Shown: positions 51,240-63,913, counted from the stretch's first letter. The stretch is DNA of 64,000 bases from Apostichopus japonicus (GCF_037975245.1 NC_092581.1:8027501-8091500), one strand, 5' to 3'. Made by a program: numbers and translations. Notes: generated by a model from the letters alone, not told the origin.

Positions 51240-51715
51240 GATGGATGGATGGATGGATGGATGCGTACGTACAGGTCTGGTGATCATACAGACTTGCGTA
51301 CGTACAGGTTTGTGGATCATACAGTACGTGCGTACGTACGTACAGGTTTGTGGATCATACAGTGCGTGCGTCCATATAGGTCTGTGGATCATACAGTACA
51401 TACGTACATATAGGTCTGGTGATCATACAGTACGTGCGTACGTACAGGTTTGTGGATCATACAGTACATACGTACATATAGGTCTGTGGATCATACAGTA
51501 CATACGTACATGTAGGTCTGTGGATCATACAGTACGTGCGTACGTACAGGTATGTGGATCATACAGTACGTGCGTTCATATAGGTCTTTGGATCATACAG
51601 TACATACGTACATATAGGTTTGTGGATCATACAGTACATACGCACATATAGGTCTGTGGATCATACAGTACGTGCGTACGTACAGGTTTGTGGATCATAC
51701 AGTACGTGCGCATAC
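51240..51715 (+). repeat. GATG microsatellite followed by a 40-bp minisatellite
   Basis: A (GATG)n run to about 51262 is followed by roughly a dozen units containing GTGGATCATACAGTACGTGC and GTACGTACAGGTCTG, with alternation between GTACGTGC and ACATACGTAC variants. All long frames here are repeat artefacts. Confidence 0.9.
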
Positions 51716-54700
51716 GTACGACACAGCAACGACTTTTCCGATCTGAATGACGACTTTATTTTAGGACCGTGGAGCTAATCGGCTCTCTTCAAGTTTTCAG
51801 AGCTTATTCTTATGTCATTTTCTGTTCCTTTCTTCTTTCCAGCGATAGTCCGCCTATAGGTTGAAAACATTAAATCTCAATGTTTCCTCATGGCAAATAA
51901 AGCATCCAAGTTTTCGACCAACCATTTAACTTTGCCTGTTAAGCAATTAAACGAACGTCAGTTCTATTTGGACCTCAAACACAGACAAGGAGGCAATCTT
52001 TGCTTATAAAATTTGATGAAAGTCTTATCGCTCTATATATTGTGTGATCAGCTTCGAGCCTTGCGTCAAGAGGCACAATATACTTCAACAAGGAGAAGTA
52101 TATGATCACGTGTCAACATAGGTGCCTTAATTTATGGTGACCGTTACTATGATGTTGAAGGGTTATCCTTAATCCAAATATACTACATTTTCGTACATTA
52201 TTATAAAGTTTTAAGAGTATTTTTGAGGACTCAATTCAACCTATTCGTAATCAACGGATTTTCATTGTTTCATTCAGTGACAAGGTTTGGTCTTTCGTAA
52301 TAACTCTATATGGTCTTGCTGACGTGTTTTCTGGGCAATATTGATGACCTTAATTAAATTGGCTCACCAATAACTGTTGTAACAGGAGTTGTCAGCTGTT
52401 ATAGTTAAAAGCGCAACAGGTCAAATACCTGTTTTGGATACGAATGAGAGGGTGCTAAGATTGATCAATGGTTAAAGGTTACGTCTGAACCACTCGTTAA
52501 TTATATTGAACCCTTCTTATCTTCATTTTACCTCAAAAAACAATCGTTCTTTAACAACCATCGTCTGAACATCCTGTAGTTTGATAAAAAAGAAAGAAGA
52601 AATGAATCATTTCATTCCTCCAATGAACTACAAGAACACAAGAACAGTCTGAACAAGGCATTTTCGGAAGTGAATTACGATAACGTTTACTCGAATAAAG
52701 CTGTCATAGAGTTCGTTATACAGGTACTTATCGAATGTATAGCACCTGTCATCGACTATATCTATATTATATAATAACAATTAATGTAACACACTCAATA
52801 TATGTTTTACAACGTTATATGAGTATATTCTATGAGGGTGTGGTTTCGACCTGCAGATCAGATGGAAAAAATATTCCGGCATAGTATTCAGCAATCAACT
52901 TCAGCCATCAGCCTATCCCTTTAACTTAGAACTTGCACACGGATATATTTATTACATGGGAATAATATTGACCAGTTTATAGGACCTTTCCTCTGTGTCG
53001 GAGTTATACTCTCCTCAGTGTAACATCGACAGATGCCACCTCGACAAGGAACCCGGTGGACACGCGTCAAAAATATTTCATCCCAACCTCCCCGTACCAA
53101 ATAGGCTACCAAATTTGTATCTTCTTCCCGGTAAATTTCCCTATAATATAATGCCCCCATTCCCGTTCAAAGGCAAGAAATGCTGACCGTCGATAGTATA
53201 GCTTAAACCGCATTACGGAGTCTTATACCTATCCTATCAGGCTATCACCATGGACCGTCGTATAGCCTATATACGGTAAATACTTCCATCTTATCTTTCT
53301 ATTTGGATATGTTAGCAAAGACACAACTAAAGAACTTCCTGAATAGATTCAATGTGACACAAATCGGTCAAATTAGTGACAATATTCCGTGTCTAATCTT
53401 GTTAAATTGCTGTCGGGATTCGGATTGTAACGCCAATCTTTCCTTTTTACTTAATTCATCGTTACCATTTCTTAAACATTTTCTAAAGATCCTATTAACA
53501 TAAAAGCAATTGTCAGTACTTTGTTGAGGAACAGCTCTTCGAAAGACACCGTAGCAATATTGTTGCACAATGTTGGAATTTAATTTGCACCTTATTGGAA
53601 GACTGAACTGTTCTTGTTAGTTTTATCTTAGCTTATTCGTGTCCTACATTCATCCTGACTTATTGCTAACAGCCAGGTAGCGCGCGTTTCTGAAGGTATA
53701 TAGCATATTTAGGCGTTCCTGTATACTATTTCATGACCTCGTAGAAGGTCTTAACCTCAGTTCTCTCACGTGCACAATTAATCATGTTGTTATGATATTT
53801 TCGTAGATCCTCGCGAATTCCTTCGCCATGAGGCTTCCCAGTGTTTTCTTGCCTTGATAAGATACCATAGGTTCGATTTTTAATTCGACAGTTAACTCCT
53901 TTGATAAATATCACATTTGAATCTCACCAATGCAATGTTTGAGGAAGTTAAACTTAGTTGTGTGTTCAATGCAAACAAGCTGGCCAGGAGCTCGAGCGTA
54001 ATGATTGGGGATATTTAGGGAAAGGCTACAACAGTATAAGAACCTTATAATGACAATCGACGATAGATACAGGGTGTATGGTTGCGGCTTAATTTTCACC
54101 CTCGGTCTTGAAAGGCTCATTATAGGCCTATACCAGCGGAGTGAAGAGCCAGGCAGCATTTCTTGTCAGTCGTGGAAGCAATTTAAGTTTCCTACGTCAA
54201 AAGGAAGAAGAAAGTTGAAGATCAGACAGAATCATGGTTTTATCCAAGTAAGAATCGAATGTGATGTGACTAAAAATCGAAGTATTTTCTTTGTTGAAAA
54301 TAAAATAAAATCGTTGATGAATTGAATCACAAATACTAAAAGCGAATAGTTATGAAGTTATGTTAAAACAAATTTTCTCTGAGGATTGACATCGCCGTGA
54401 TGCATTTACCAATGCTTATGTATTACGCGTGACTATATATTATGGATTATAAGCATGCAGAGGATGTTTGAGATTTGATCGGTCAAGGCACGGTTTACGC
54501 GGATAATTCTGTTAAATTGTCTCTTTTACTGAGAACTATATAATACAACTCACGGCCTTTGATGTTAATTCATTCTTTGCCAATCCTCAACTTACCTGTA
54601 TAAAGCGCACGTTTCAACAGCCAACAAAAACGTATGCTGCTTCTTGATAAGTATATATGGACATGGCATTTCATATTTCACGATATTGGACAGTTACGAA

Positions 54701-55764
54701 CGGATGGATTTGTGTTTAACCCAAGAATTCCCTTATTTCATGATATAGTCTGAGGTTCGAATAACCGTAAGCCGATCACATGTGTAGCTTTGGATAGCCG
54801 TAGTGTACGCTTCGTACTGCATTGAAATAACCGTACATTGAATTTGACAACCACAGTTTGCAAACGTAACTAAAGATCACAGTTGAAGATTATGCTAAGT
54901 TAATATCATCTGCGTTGACTGTTAGTAGTTGCTAAGCACAGATCAAATTTGTTATTCGAAAGTCAAATATCAAAAGTTTATATAAATATTGCGATAAACA
55001 ACACTATCTCCATGTACTACACATGAGCTGTTTCAGTTACAGAACTCAAGCAGGTACATGATTGAAGAATGTGATTTATGAAGAACGAGAGACGGAAACA
55101 GGTGGTAAATATAACTGACGATAGCATAGCCTTAGTTGAATATTGTTTATTTTAACCATTTTTACCGACGTGGGCAGTTTCTGACAGAGACTGACCTTTG
55201 TCTTCTAACGCTGTTTTATAGACTTTCGTGCAACGTAAAGGTTTTGTCCTGTAACCAGTGAGGAGAAGGTGTTTATACATGGAGGCTGTAATCTTACTCC
55301 AGCTGTCACTGATATTGGATCCTTTCTGGAGTTAAATCTTAACTTATCTGTGATTATCGCTCATTGTCTTCACATTCGGAACGTTCGGAAATGGCTATAA
55401 AGCTACTCCATGTCTCGTCGCTTCGGCTATACTTAAATGCTTTCCGATGTTGATGTATAGTCACTCAGCAGCAATGCTGACAAATTTGCAACGATTGGAA
55501 TTGTGAATAGTTTATAATACCACTTTTCGGAAAATTCTGCAGACTAAATATTACAGAGGTAACAAAGATAACTGACTACGCCACGACTACTAATTAATTC
55601 GATATAACGAAAATTATATACATGTAACGTATTTTTAAGGTGTCGTCAACAACCATTTGAAGGAATTTTTACAGATAACAAACTTCGGACATGAACAGCT
55701 CAGGAAGCTGTTACTCTGAACAGACCATAGTAGGATTGTTGTTGCTTGAAATCCTTGAGCTAAA
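51716..55764. other. Four kilobases without a recognised gene
   Basis: AT-rich, largely single-copy-looking sequence. The short open frames have no recognisable domain or splice context. The last several hundred bases may hold the promoter and 5' UTR of the GT92 gene; no core promoter element was recognised. Confidence 0.5.
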
Positions 55765-57285
55765 ATGACGAAATTTCGTGTTCAAGTATTTACCTTACTG
55801 GGTGTTATAATGTTGATTTACATGACTTTGAATATTCACAACGTACGGATCTCCATGGAAACCAAGTTCACCGGTGGTGATAAACATACAAACATCGAGA
55901 AAACTATTCGTCAATTGGCTAGTTCTACAGAAGACGAAGTAGATTTTGTTTTAAGATATCTTCAAAATGATACCACCCGTCCAAATCCCTTTCAAGACAT
56001 TGCATCATTAAAACGGATTGGACAATTTTTCAAATCAAACGTTGAAAACTCTACCTCCAGCATATCATCTGATTCGGTAAAGATCAAAACCGAGAACATC
56101 ACATCCGTGAGAGGGTTAGGACACGAAGAGGATTGTTACTTTCACGATCGATTAGAAAAAGATGGCTTACCAATTATCCATTCCATGTTTATTGATCACG
56201 TGGAAAATAGAGTTGTCATGATTGGTGTAAAACGCGAAGAGGTCACAGAAGTGTGGGAAAGCGAAATTTTCATCTGTGATTTCAATCAAAATATACTCAA
56301 TGATAAGAATGCTACTGGGAAAACCTTGCAAAGTCATGTTAGACACCGCTCGAGTGACGATATTAATATTCAGTTACTGACGATGTCTGATCCAATAATA
56401 AACGATTTTCAAAAAGTGGGTCAAACCCATCAGGGAGTTTTGGTTATAACATGTCCTGTACCTTATCCTCTTCAAAATGAAACTTCTTTAAAGATAAATA
56501 TTTTAAAACAATCGGATCCTGATGTAGCTTATTCGGGACTAGAAATTTGTGGAAATAATAAACCGGGTAAATATAAGCTAGCGATGTGTACAATGATGAA
56601 ACATATGGATCGATTTGTACCAGATTGGTTAGAGTACCACAAAAATCTCGGAGTGGAACATATTTATATTTATGACAATGCTAAGAATTCAGTGCTTGCC
56701 AAATGGGTACAAAAATACCTTCTTGGTGGCTTTTTAACAATCATCCCATGGTCTCACAAAGTATCCAAAGATAAAACGTATCTAGAAACACAGATCGCTA
56801 CTGAAAACGATTGCATTTGGAGACACAAACATGACGTTGAATGGATGATTAAAATAGATGTTGATGAATTTCTACAGCCAATGGATCCTAATCGCCATCT
56901 TCTACCAAATTATTTGAATGAATCGTTCTCTTCTCTTGGATCGCTTAAATTGCAAAATTGGTTTTTCTGTCCACCACCAAGAAACTCATCCGATTATCGC
57001 GTGGATACTCTGAAAGCAAAAACAATATTCGAAAGGAACACGTATAGATCATACGAACCGACAGAACTGAATAGGGGCAGGGATAAAACAATCGTTCGCC
57101 CTGTCAATGTTCATTATTTCAAAATTCATGTTGTTAAATGGGGTGCCCCATCTGTGACGTTATCACCAATTAGTGAAATACGCATGGTGCATTATCGAGG
57201 GGACAACCCTCTCCATAGGGGCTTCTGTCCCAAACGACTCGTCAAAGACACGAGCATGCTGGATTTATGGAGGACATTTAATTAA
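55765..57285 (+). CDS. Glycosyltransferase family 92 (DUF23) type II membrane protein
   Basis: One uninterrupted 506-residue frame. A short cytoplasmic N-terminus (MTKFRVQ) is followed by a hydrophobic anchor at about residues 8-22, typical of Golgi type II glycosyltransferases. A stem region with several N-glycosylation sequons follows. The GT92 domain runs from about residue 269: KYKLAMCTMMKHMDRFVPDW, then LGVEHIYIYDN, the DxD-containing KIDVDEF near residue 365 (expected metal/nucleotide-sugar site), and FFCPPP. The C-terminal part has the conserved HYRG. Family knowledge: GT92 includes C. elegans GALT-1, a beta-1,4-galactosyltransferase acting on core fucose; the substrate here cannot be told. 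AATAAA near 57709 is a plausible end. It may be a natural single-exon gene or the last exon of a longer one; an upstream in-frame coding exon is not evident. Confidence 0.9.
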   Translation: MTKFRVQVFTLLGVIMLIYMTLNIHNVRISMETKFTGGDKHTNIEKTIRQLASSTEDEVDFVLRYLQNDTTRPNPFQDIASLKRIGQFFKSNVENSTSSISSDSVKIKTENITSVRGLGHEEDCYFHDRLEKDGLPIIHSMFIDHVENRVVMIGVKREEVTEVWESEIFICDFNQNILNDKNATGKTLQSHVRHRSSDDINIQLLTMSDPIINDFQKVGQTHQGVLVITCPVPYPLQNETSLKINILKQSDPDVAYSGLEICGNNKPGKYKLAMCTMMKHMDRFVPDWLEYHKNLGVEHIYIYDNAKNSVLAKWVQKYLLGGFLTIIPWSHKVSKDKTYLETQIATENDCIWRHKHDVEWMIKIDVDEFLQPMDPNRHLLPNYLNESFSSLGSLKLQNWFFCPPPRNSSDYRVDTLKAKTIFERNTYRSYEPTELNRGRDKTIVRPVNVHYFKIHVVKWGAPSVTLSPISEIRMVHYRGDNPLHRGFCPKRLVKDTSMLDLWRTFN

Positions 57286-60240
57286 ACAACACTGATGTCA
57301 ATTGTGTGATTTCATGTTTTAGGTTTGTTTTCATTCTACCTATAAATGGATTACTGCAGTGCGTCGCAAACACTGTTTGATATATCATACATACTATATC
57401 ATGCCCACTATAAGGTCAAGTTCACATTTCCTGTTTCACGGGTTTATGATTATGTATTTGTATTGTCTTCATTACATAACGACAAGTTTAGGAGAGCTAT
57501 ATGTGTTACATTTCGCTAGTTCATATATTGTACTAGTCACCTTCTGTTTGCTTCACTTTAAAGTCGCTTTGTAAAGGTCATCGGTATCGCCCAAAATATG
57601 CTAGAAAGTCGATAATTGTGACCTGTGCTGGAATCACAGCTGGCATACTACCAACACTCTATAACTATATATATACTGATGCAGTTACTTGCGATAATTA
57701 GTCTTCAATAAATAATGGTGACCTTTTAGTTATTTGATGGATAATTTAACGGTTTATTTAGTGTTGTTATCTCTCTTTGAAGCTGTTTTCTGAGCTTGGT
57801 TGGCATTTACCGTCGATCCAGGCTATAACCAAGGCATTTGGTATTTACACTACTGCAGGGTAACCCTTCAATCAAGAGGTTCATGTCGTTAAAATCTATT
57901 GAACAATCCTCTCAAGCTAGGAATGGTTTAGAAGCTATCGACTATATATATACGGTGATTCTTAATGGACAAACGAGATGTATTACTTTGTTAGTATATC
58001 CACGACATCTCGACAATTTGATAGGCAAGGTTTTTATTCAAATGTCATGTTAGTGTTTAAAATACAAGTCACCAAATAACGGGTTTTTGATGTGTTATAA
58101 AGTCAACAAATGCAGTTAGTTTGGCATATTGTCAAGTGAAGGTTACCCTAGCTACATGGGGTGACACATCAATTGGACTATCTGACTATTTTCGTCAAGA
58201 TATTTTGTCAGTGTACCTTGAAAACTAGACAAATGATATGTTTTTAACGTGTTGTCAAGTGAAATTTAAAACAGCAACCCGACAATATGAATATTTGTGT
58301 GTCAAGGTGTCACTTTATTGTAACTTATGAACTCAACAAATATCATATTTTTAAAGTGTTGAAAAGGTTCGTGGAATGCAGTAAATCGACAGTTTGGCAA
58401 ATTTCGTTATACGAGCAATGGTGAAACTAAAATTTGGAGTCCCAGGAGCCATACTTTCTGGGAAAACTGGCTCCTGCCTAACGGGCTTTTTGGTACTACC
58501 TTTGTTCAGTCCATTAAGATCTTCAACACGAAAAGCCAACTGAAAAGCCTATCACGTATGAGAGCCTATTCATGAGCTACAACTTTTTTCTTCTCTGTTT
58601 TATCTTTAAAATAAGAATCGCTATTTGGCGAGCGTAACTACAGTGCTACCTTGCCAAAATCATTATTCAGTTGTCATTATAGGCTTAGTCTGTGTAATTG
58701 TCTATAGTATAGCTAGTACAATAAGAAACATCAATTTTTCTAACTTGCGCTATAGGCATATATATTGTGCCTCGTAATGCACACTGGAACATGTTATTTC
58801 TGTGCAATACGAAATTTATATCCAATTGAATGTGATAAACAACTTAAACAATGTCACAAAATCATCGAAATGCTGGCTGCACATTTGCTGTCCCAAACAA
58901 TTCCCAGAAGAGCTTTAGCAAGGACTGATGCCGCTGCTTTGGTTACTACCTACGTCTTCATTGCAAAATACTCAGTATACTTCAAAATCCACTATTGACC
59001 CATATAGCTCAGCTATAGGATAGGATTATACTAGTGATCTTTGCGCATTGAAAACCTACGGTTGAAAAGGCATCTGTCCCCTATATAGCCTATGTGCAAC
59101 CTATGTATCGATGAGAATCTTAATTGTTTGTAAAAAATTACGGTATCGAAGCACGACAAAAGTGTTTCAAAACTCCTCAGATTGTGTACATTGTATGAAA
59201 AATTTCCTACAATCTCGACTTTTTTTACATTAAAATGAGCAGGGCAACACGTACCAGCGACGGGATCGGTATTCTAATTACAGTTATGTAAGAGTACACC
59301 GGGGATTTCTTAATTTTGTTGTAGCTATGGAGACATGTCAGTTCGAATAAATGACGTAGGTCAGATATCTCTGACTAGTTCCGAGCTCCTCAACTTGTTT
59401 GCAAAACACCTGCCAACCGGTAGCTAAAAGTTGGTTTTGCTTTACGGCTGTATTTATAATAAAAAAGTACACGAGGAACGATGGAGCAGGGGGGTCAAAG
59501 TGGGTGCTTTAGCCCCCACTTTTTGACATGTCTAAAAAATTGAAATTGAAAAAATCCAAGCGATAGCAAAATTAATCTACACAATCTAATAATGGCTGTC
59601 TATAATCATTCAAGTTTGAACAGGCCCCAATTTACTCAAGCGTGCCCCATTGTATAAAAGAAGTGATGTGACGCTGGGGTCGTTGAAGCCGATGTCGCCA
59701 TGTCCCCCCCCCCCCCACCTCCAGGATGTAGGTCTCTTAAAAAGTTGGATACAACTGGTTAATCTGATTATCACAGATTCTTCTTACGTCCTGGAGGCTG
59801 GAAGAAGTAACTACACAATGATGCACTTCATTAGCTAAGTTAAATCATGGTCTCTATAGAACGTTCAATGCGTCACAGCGCAATAAGCTGCTTACCGACG
59901 CTTTAATACCACCAATAACTCATACAAAGATATACGGAATGATATATTACTCAACCTTTATCTATGTGATATAATTTGGCTATTAGAGGGCGCTCTCGTG
60001 AATAAAATGTCCAGCAACCAATGAACAAGCCTTCGATAAATGATTACTCATCAACAGTTGCGGTGTGGGAGTGTTTAATTTCCCCTAGTATCATTTACCG
60101 GTATTATATTAAAATGTGAGTCCTCCGGGTATATTCTACATCAGCATCATAGAAACGCACCCCCCCCCCTTCCCCTCCCTTAAGTTAGTTCTTTCTACCA
60201 TTGGGCAAGGGATTGGGAAGAGATTGGTGGCGCTGCACTA
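57286..60240. other. Region downstream of the GT92 gene, no further gene seen
   Basis: The first 430 bp are probably 3' UTR. The remainder is AT-rich with no supported exon. 59480-59735 has G-rich then C-rich borders (GGAGCAGGGGGGTC and CCCCCACCTCC) resembling worn MITE ends, but no flanking duplication could be confirmed. Confidence 0.45.
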
Positions 60241-60289
60241 GTGGCGACACAACTCGCACTTGCTCTCCTAATTGTGTGCCACTTTCAAG

Positions 60290-60536
60290 CCTTTTGTGGA
60301 TTACATTTCGTATGTTGTATTTTCAAAATGGATCTAAAGGTTTGGTTGCTTAGACTAAGTCTCTTATTTGTAACAGTTTGTCTTTGTTTCGGAGAAAGTA
60401 ATGATTTTCTACCTTATTTAGTTATTAATTGTAAATATGAATATAGTTATATATATAAATGTGTATTTCTTATAATGTGCGAGTATCGAAATTTCCGATT
60501 TTATGGAGCAATAAAGTTTAACTTACTTACTTGAGC
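60290..60536 (+). mobile_element. Possible retroposon 3' tail
   Basis: An AT-rich 3'-UTR-like stretch ends GCAATAAAGTTTAACTTACTTACTT, that is, AATAAA followed by a (CTTA)n tail, a form common for LINE/SINE 3' ends. No reverse transcriptase precedes it. A short open frame (60241-60534) with a hydrophobic start overlaps, but its 3' half is this tail. Confidence 0.35.
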
Positions 60537-61069
60537 ACATTCCCACGCTTCGTACCCATTAGGGGGGGGGGGAGGGGGGGGGGGTTGTAATGTAGTAAAG
60601 ATGTAAAGTAGTTTACCACCACCTTTCTGTAATTTACTCTCTTCTGGTATTAACTTTATATACCGTATTGGGCGATAACGGACAGTTTTGAAGATTAGAA
60701 TATAATACGAGCATCATAACACACGTCTATTGTCTGCTCTCTGCCTCTTGTTCATTCTTTTTCGTACCCTTACCTAACACCGAAATGATATCACAGGGGG
60801 TTGGCAACAACTTTCATCTCTTCTTCAAACTTCTCCATCTTCATAATAGGACTTAAACTGTCCATTTTGTCATAGGACACTCCAGGACATAACAACATTT
60901 GAACCGGATTAAACTATTCAGGAGAAATTCGGGGGTTAACGGGGGTAAACAAACAATTTGGGGGTGCCCACAAATTTGGAAGTGTAACAACGCATCTGTA
61001 TTAGACACACCATGCACCATTAGGACCATGATTTGAAATAATGAAAATTGGCGGTATACCTAATCAGGC
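60537..61069. other. Spacer without gene
   Basis: Contains a poly-G tract near 60562-60584 and otherwise unremarkable AT-rich DNA. Confidence 0.45.
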
Positions 61070-62190
61070 CAAGTCGCATACTGGACGTATATATGGTAGG
61101 CCATACGGGAAATAATTGCTGATTTAATGTCCAAACGAATTATAATTATTACCTGTATTATAATTCTATTTAATACCGGCATTAATTCTCAGCCAATCAC
61201 CATGCAGCTTCATATGCCAGTATTAAATATAATTAATACGGGCATTAAATAGAATTAATACGGGCATTAAATAGGATTAATAGGGGTATATTAAATAGAC
61301 CATGTTTGTTTAGTTGGCACTGCAACTTTAGTTGCGCTACGTGTAATATGCAATGTTATTGATAAGTTTCCAGCTATTGTGCCGGGCGTGAAACATCCCC
61401 CGTTAGTTCATCCAGAGACACTGATGCGAAATTGTACTCGTCTTCATTCAGGAGTCTTCCAAGCTTTGCATAGCGTAATGCTCTTCGAAGATTAACAAAC
61501 CGGTTCAAAGCATTGCGAACTGGTAAAACATCGCATTGTGTGGGATTGGGAGTCAACATTTGTCAATAACCTACAAGTATCGTTCGCTTCTCGACGAAAT
61601 TCACGCAGATATTATACTTTGTCTTCAATGCGTGCCATTGCGTTGTACTTTGCTTTCTACACAGGAGGAGGAAGCTTCGAAAATGTGGGGGCACAACATC
61701 AGAGGGGCACTATCTCATTCCACAACCACCACTCGTTATGCTATAAACCGATACACACCGGTCATATGATGTGTTAGTATGCTTGCCAGTAGGGCACATT
61801 TGCTATTTTAGAAAAAATGGGGGAGGGGGCACGTGTGCCCAGAGGCCTCCGGCTCCCACCCCCTGTTCCTACAGCAGAAATAACTGCGCTGCTTTCACGC
61901 TGCAGCAAGAGGGATTAGCACTAGCTCAGAGCATGATAACAGCTTCAAAATTCGCTAATGTGATTGGTCTATTTAATGCCGGTATTAATTCTATTCAATG
62001 CCCGTATTAATTCTATATAATGCCCGTATTAATTCTATTAATGTCCGTATTAATTCTATTTAATACGAAGCTACATGGTGATTGGCTGAGAATTAATGCC
62101 GGTGTTAAATAGAATTAATACCGGTAATAATTTTAATTCGTATGAACATTATATCAGCAATTATTTCCCGTATGGCCTACCATAGACGTA
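61070..62190. mobile_element. Element with long terminal inverted repeats made of ATTAATxCxxGxATTAAT units
   Basis: About 220 bp at 61075-61300 is repeated in inverse orientation at 61970-62185: both ends share GGTAGGCCATACGGGAAATA, a CTCAGCCAATCACCATG block and several tandem TAATACGGGCATTAAATAGA units. Exact outer borders and target duplication were not resolved. The interior has a minus-strand open stretch (61374-61559, 61 codons) without a recognisable domain, and a nested MITE. Confidence 0.75.
61662..61865. mobile_element. 204-bp MITE inserted in the long-inverted-repeat element
   Basis: Ends CAGGAGGAGGAAGC and, from the right, CAGGGGGTGGGAGC. Flanks TTTCTACA (61654-61661) and TTCCTACA (61866-61873) match at 7 of 8, fitting a hAT-like 8-bp duplication. 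Shares most of its sequence with 50921-51239. Confidence 0.75.
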
Positions 62191-62245
62191 TGCATCTAAA
62201 CCGCGCTTGGAATGATTTACCTACATCCTGTGCATTGGAAGCCCT

Positions 62246-62342
62246 ATACCCTACAAGCGTAGGTAACCAAGAATAGAATTACACAGCTCTAATCTATTTG
62301 GCGTTCCATAAAAGAAACCATGGTCAAGGACTCGCTTTTAGT
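62246..62342 (-). repeat. 97-bp second copy of a LINE coding segment
   Basis: Nearly identical to 63817-63913 in the same orientation, containing CCATGGTTTCTTTTATGGAA and AGAGCTGTGTAATTCTATTC on the minus strand. It directly follows (minus strand) the (ACT)n tail of the LINE. Confidence 0.9.
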
Positions 62343-62365
62343 AGTAGTAGTAAGTTGAGTCTCGT

Positions 62366-63913
62366 CTATCCGACATGCTCAGTGATTAACCTCCGCCACG
62401 TATCACGATCTTGCGCAAGGTTTATTGCTTCTTCGAAATTGTTAATATTAATGTCCTTGAATTGCGACTTTATTTTTCCAAGCAATGTAGTCACGGGCCT
62501 TCCAACTGGTTTAACAGTATGTCTCAGTGCTTCTCTTAAAGCAACCTTTGCTGGAGCGTCCTCTTGGAGTCTTGCTACATGACCGAAAATCTCAATCTTC
62601 TATGTGCGACTACCGATGACCAAGGTGTTTGGTTGGTTTCGTTGTAAAGCTCATCATTTGATAACTAATTATTATTGGTCCATCTAATGTTGAGAATATT
62701 TCGAAGTAGTCTCCTTTGAAAAGTGTCAATTTTGCGATCAAGATCCTTCGTTGTGCCCCACAGTTCGCAATTGTACAAAAAAATACTCTTTAATAAAGTC
62801 TCAAAAATCCTAAGCTTAATGTTCCGGCTTATGTTTTTGCTTTTAAAAATGCTTGACAGTGTGTTGAAAGCACCGTTGGTTATACCAATTCTTCTGTTAA
62901 TGTCTTCTTCGGTTCCCAGCAAGCTTCCAACATATTTACACTTCTTCCAACTGTCATTTCCTTTTCTTGTGATTGTAAATTTCTCAGTTTTTGTGCAATT
63001 GATTTTCAGATTTCTTACTGCCAGTTTGTCAGAGACTCGTTTTTCGATGTCCCGCAGTATATGTTGACCAGTTGATGCCCAAGAGATATCATCAGCGTAT
63101 ATTGTTGGTTTACTGTGAAAAAAGAATTAGTGGTGGTAGTGCTGTAATCATGATCAACTAACTGCGATGGCAGGATAACTGCATCGATATCATTATCATC
63201 TGGTTTCAAAGAGTTGGCTAGATAAGTTATAAAAAATAGTGCACTTGCACTATCTCCTTGTGGTGAACCAATGTTAGTATTAAAAGGAAGTCCTAGTTTG
63301 CCCTCTAATTGGACGGTGTAGGAGACGTTATCGATTAGTAGTGATATCAGGTGAAGTTCGTCGTTGTCAAGAACCTGTTCTAGGTCAGTTAGCAAGGATC
63401 CTCTTTGAATTGTGTCGAACGCCTTGCTCATATCTAGCATCAATAGATTTATAGTGTAACCTATGGATGTTATAGCTTTTTCTGCTAGCACTTTAAAAGC
63501 GAAGACAAGTTCAACTGTGCAACGTCCTGAAGTGTAGGCAGTTTGGGTAATGGGGAGGATATGCTCATCAATTGACGGACGAATCCTCCTGGCCACACAA
63601 ACCGCAAGAATTTTCCTCAGTGTTGATAATAAAATGACTGGTCTTAAGTTTTCTGGTGGACCTTTAGTCTTTCCCGGTTTTTGGATAGGAGTTAGGATTC
63701 CTTGTTTAATTTCAATTGGGAAATCTCCTGATTCGGCTATACTATTTAAGATATTTGCTATGTGTTTGTGTGTGCATGGGGCATATTTGAGATGTTCGGC
63801 TGTGACCTTGTCAAGCCCTATACCATACAAGCGTAGGCAACCAAGAATAGAATTACACAGCTCTAATCTATTTGGCGTTCCATAAAAGAAACCATGGTCA
63901 AGGACTCGCTTTT
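62366..63913 (-). pseudogene. Non-LTR retrotransposon (LINE) reverse transcriptase, frameshifted
   Basis: The frame 63830-63015 shows reverse transcriptase blocks in order: GILTPIQKPGK, LRPVILLSTLRKI, QTAYTSGRCTVELVF, LDMSKAFDTIQRG and GSPQGDSASALFF. The catalytic YADDISWAS lies near 63095 but in another frame, so at least one frameshift occurs around 63110. Downstream pieces follow: KYVGSLLGTEEDINRRIG, IFLYNCELWGT and FQRRLLRNILNIRW (62665-62922), then a C-terminal block ending at a stop at 62366-62368. A short (ACT)n-type tail follows. The frame appears to continue towards the window edge, so the 5' part (endonuclease) is outside or decayed. The element is defective; clade not determined. 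Confidence 0.85.

Noticed and set aside
51172-51651. 159-codon repetitive frame
   Set aside because: Created by the 40-bp minisatellite.
59480-59735. MITE between GGAGCAGGGGGG and CCCCCCACCTCC
   Set aside because: Similarity is mainly G/C runs; no target duplication.
60241-60534. Small secreted protein (hydrophobic N-terminus)
   Set aside because: The second half is AT-rich retroposon-like tail ending in AATAAA and (CTTA)n; no family recognised.
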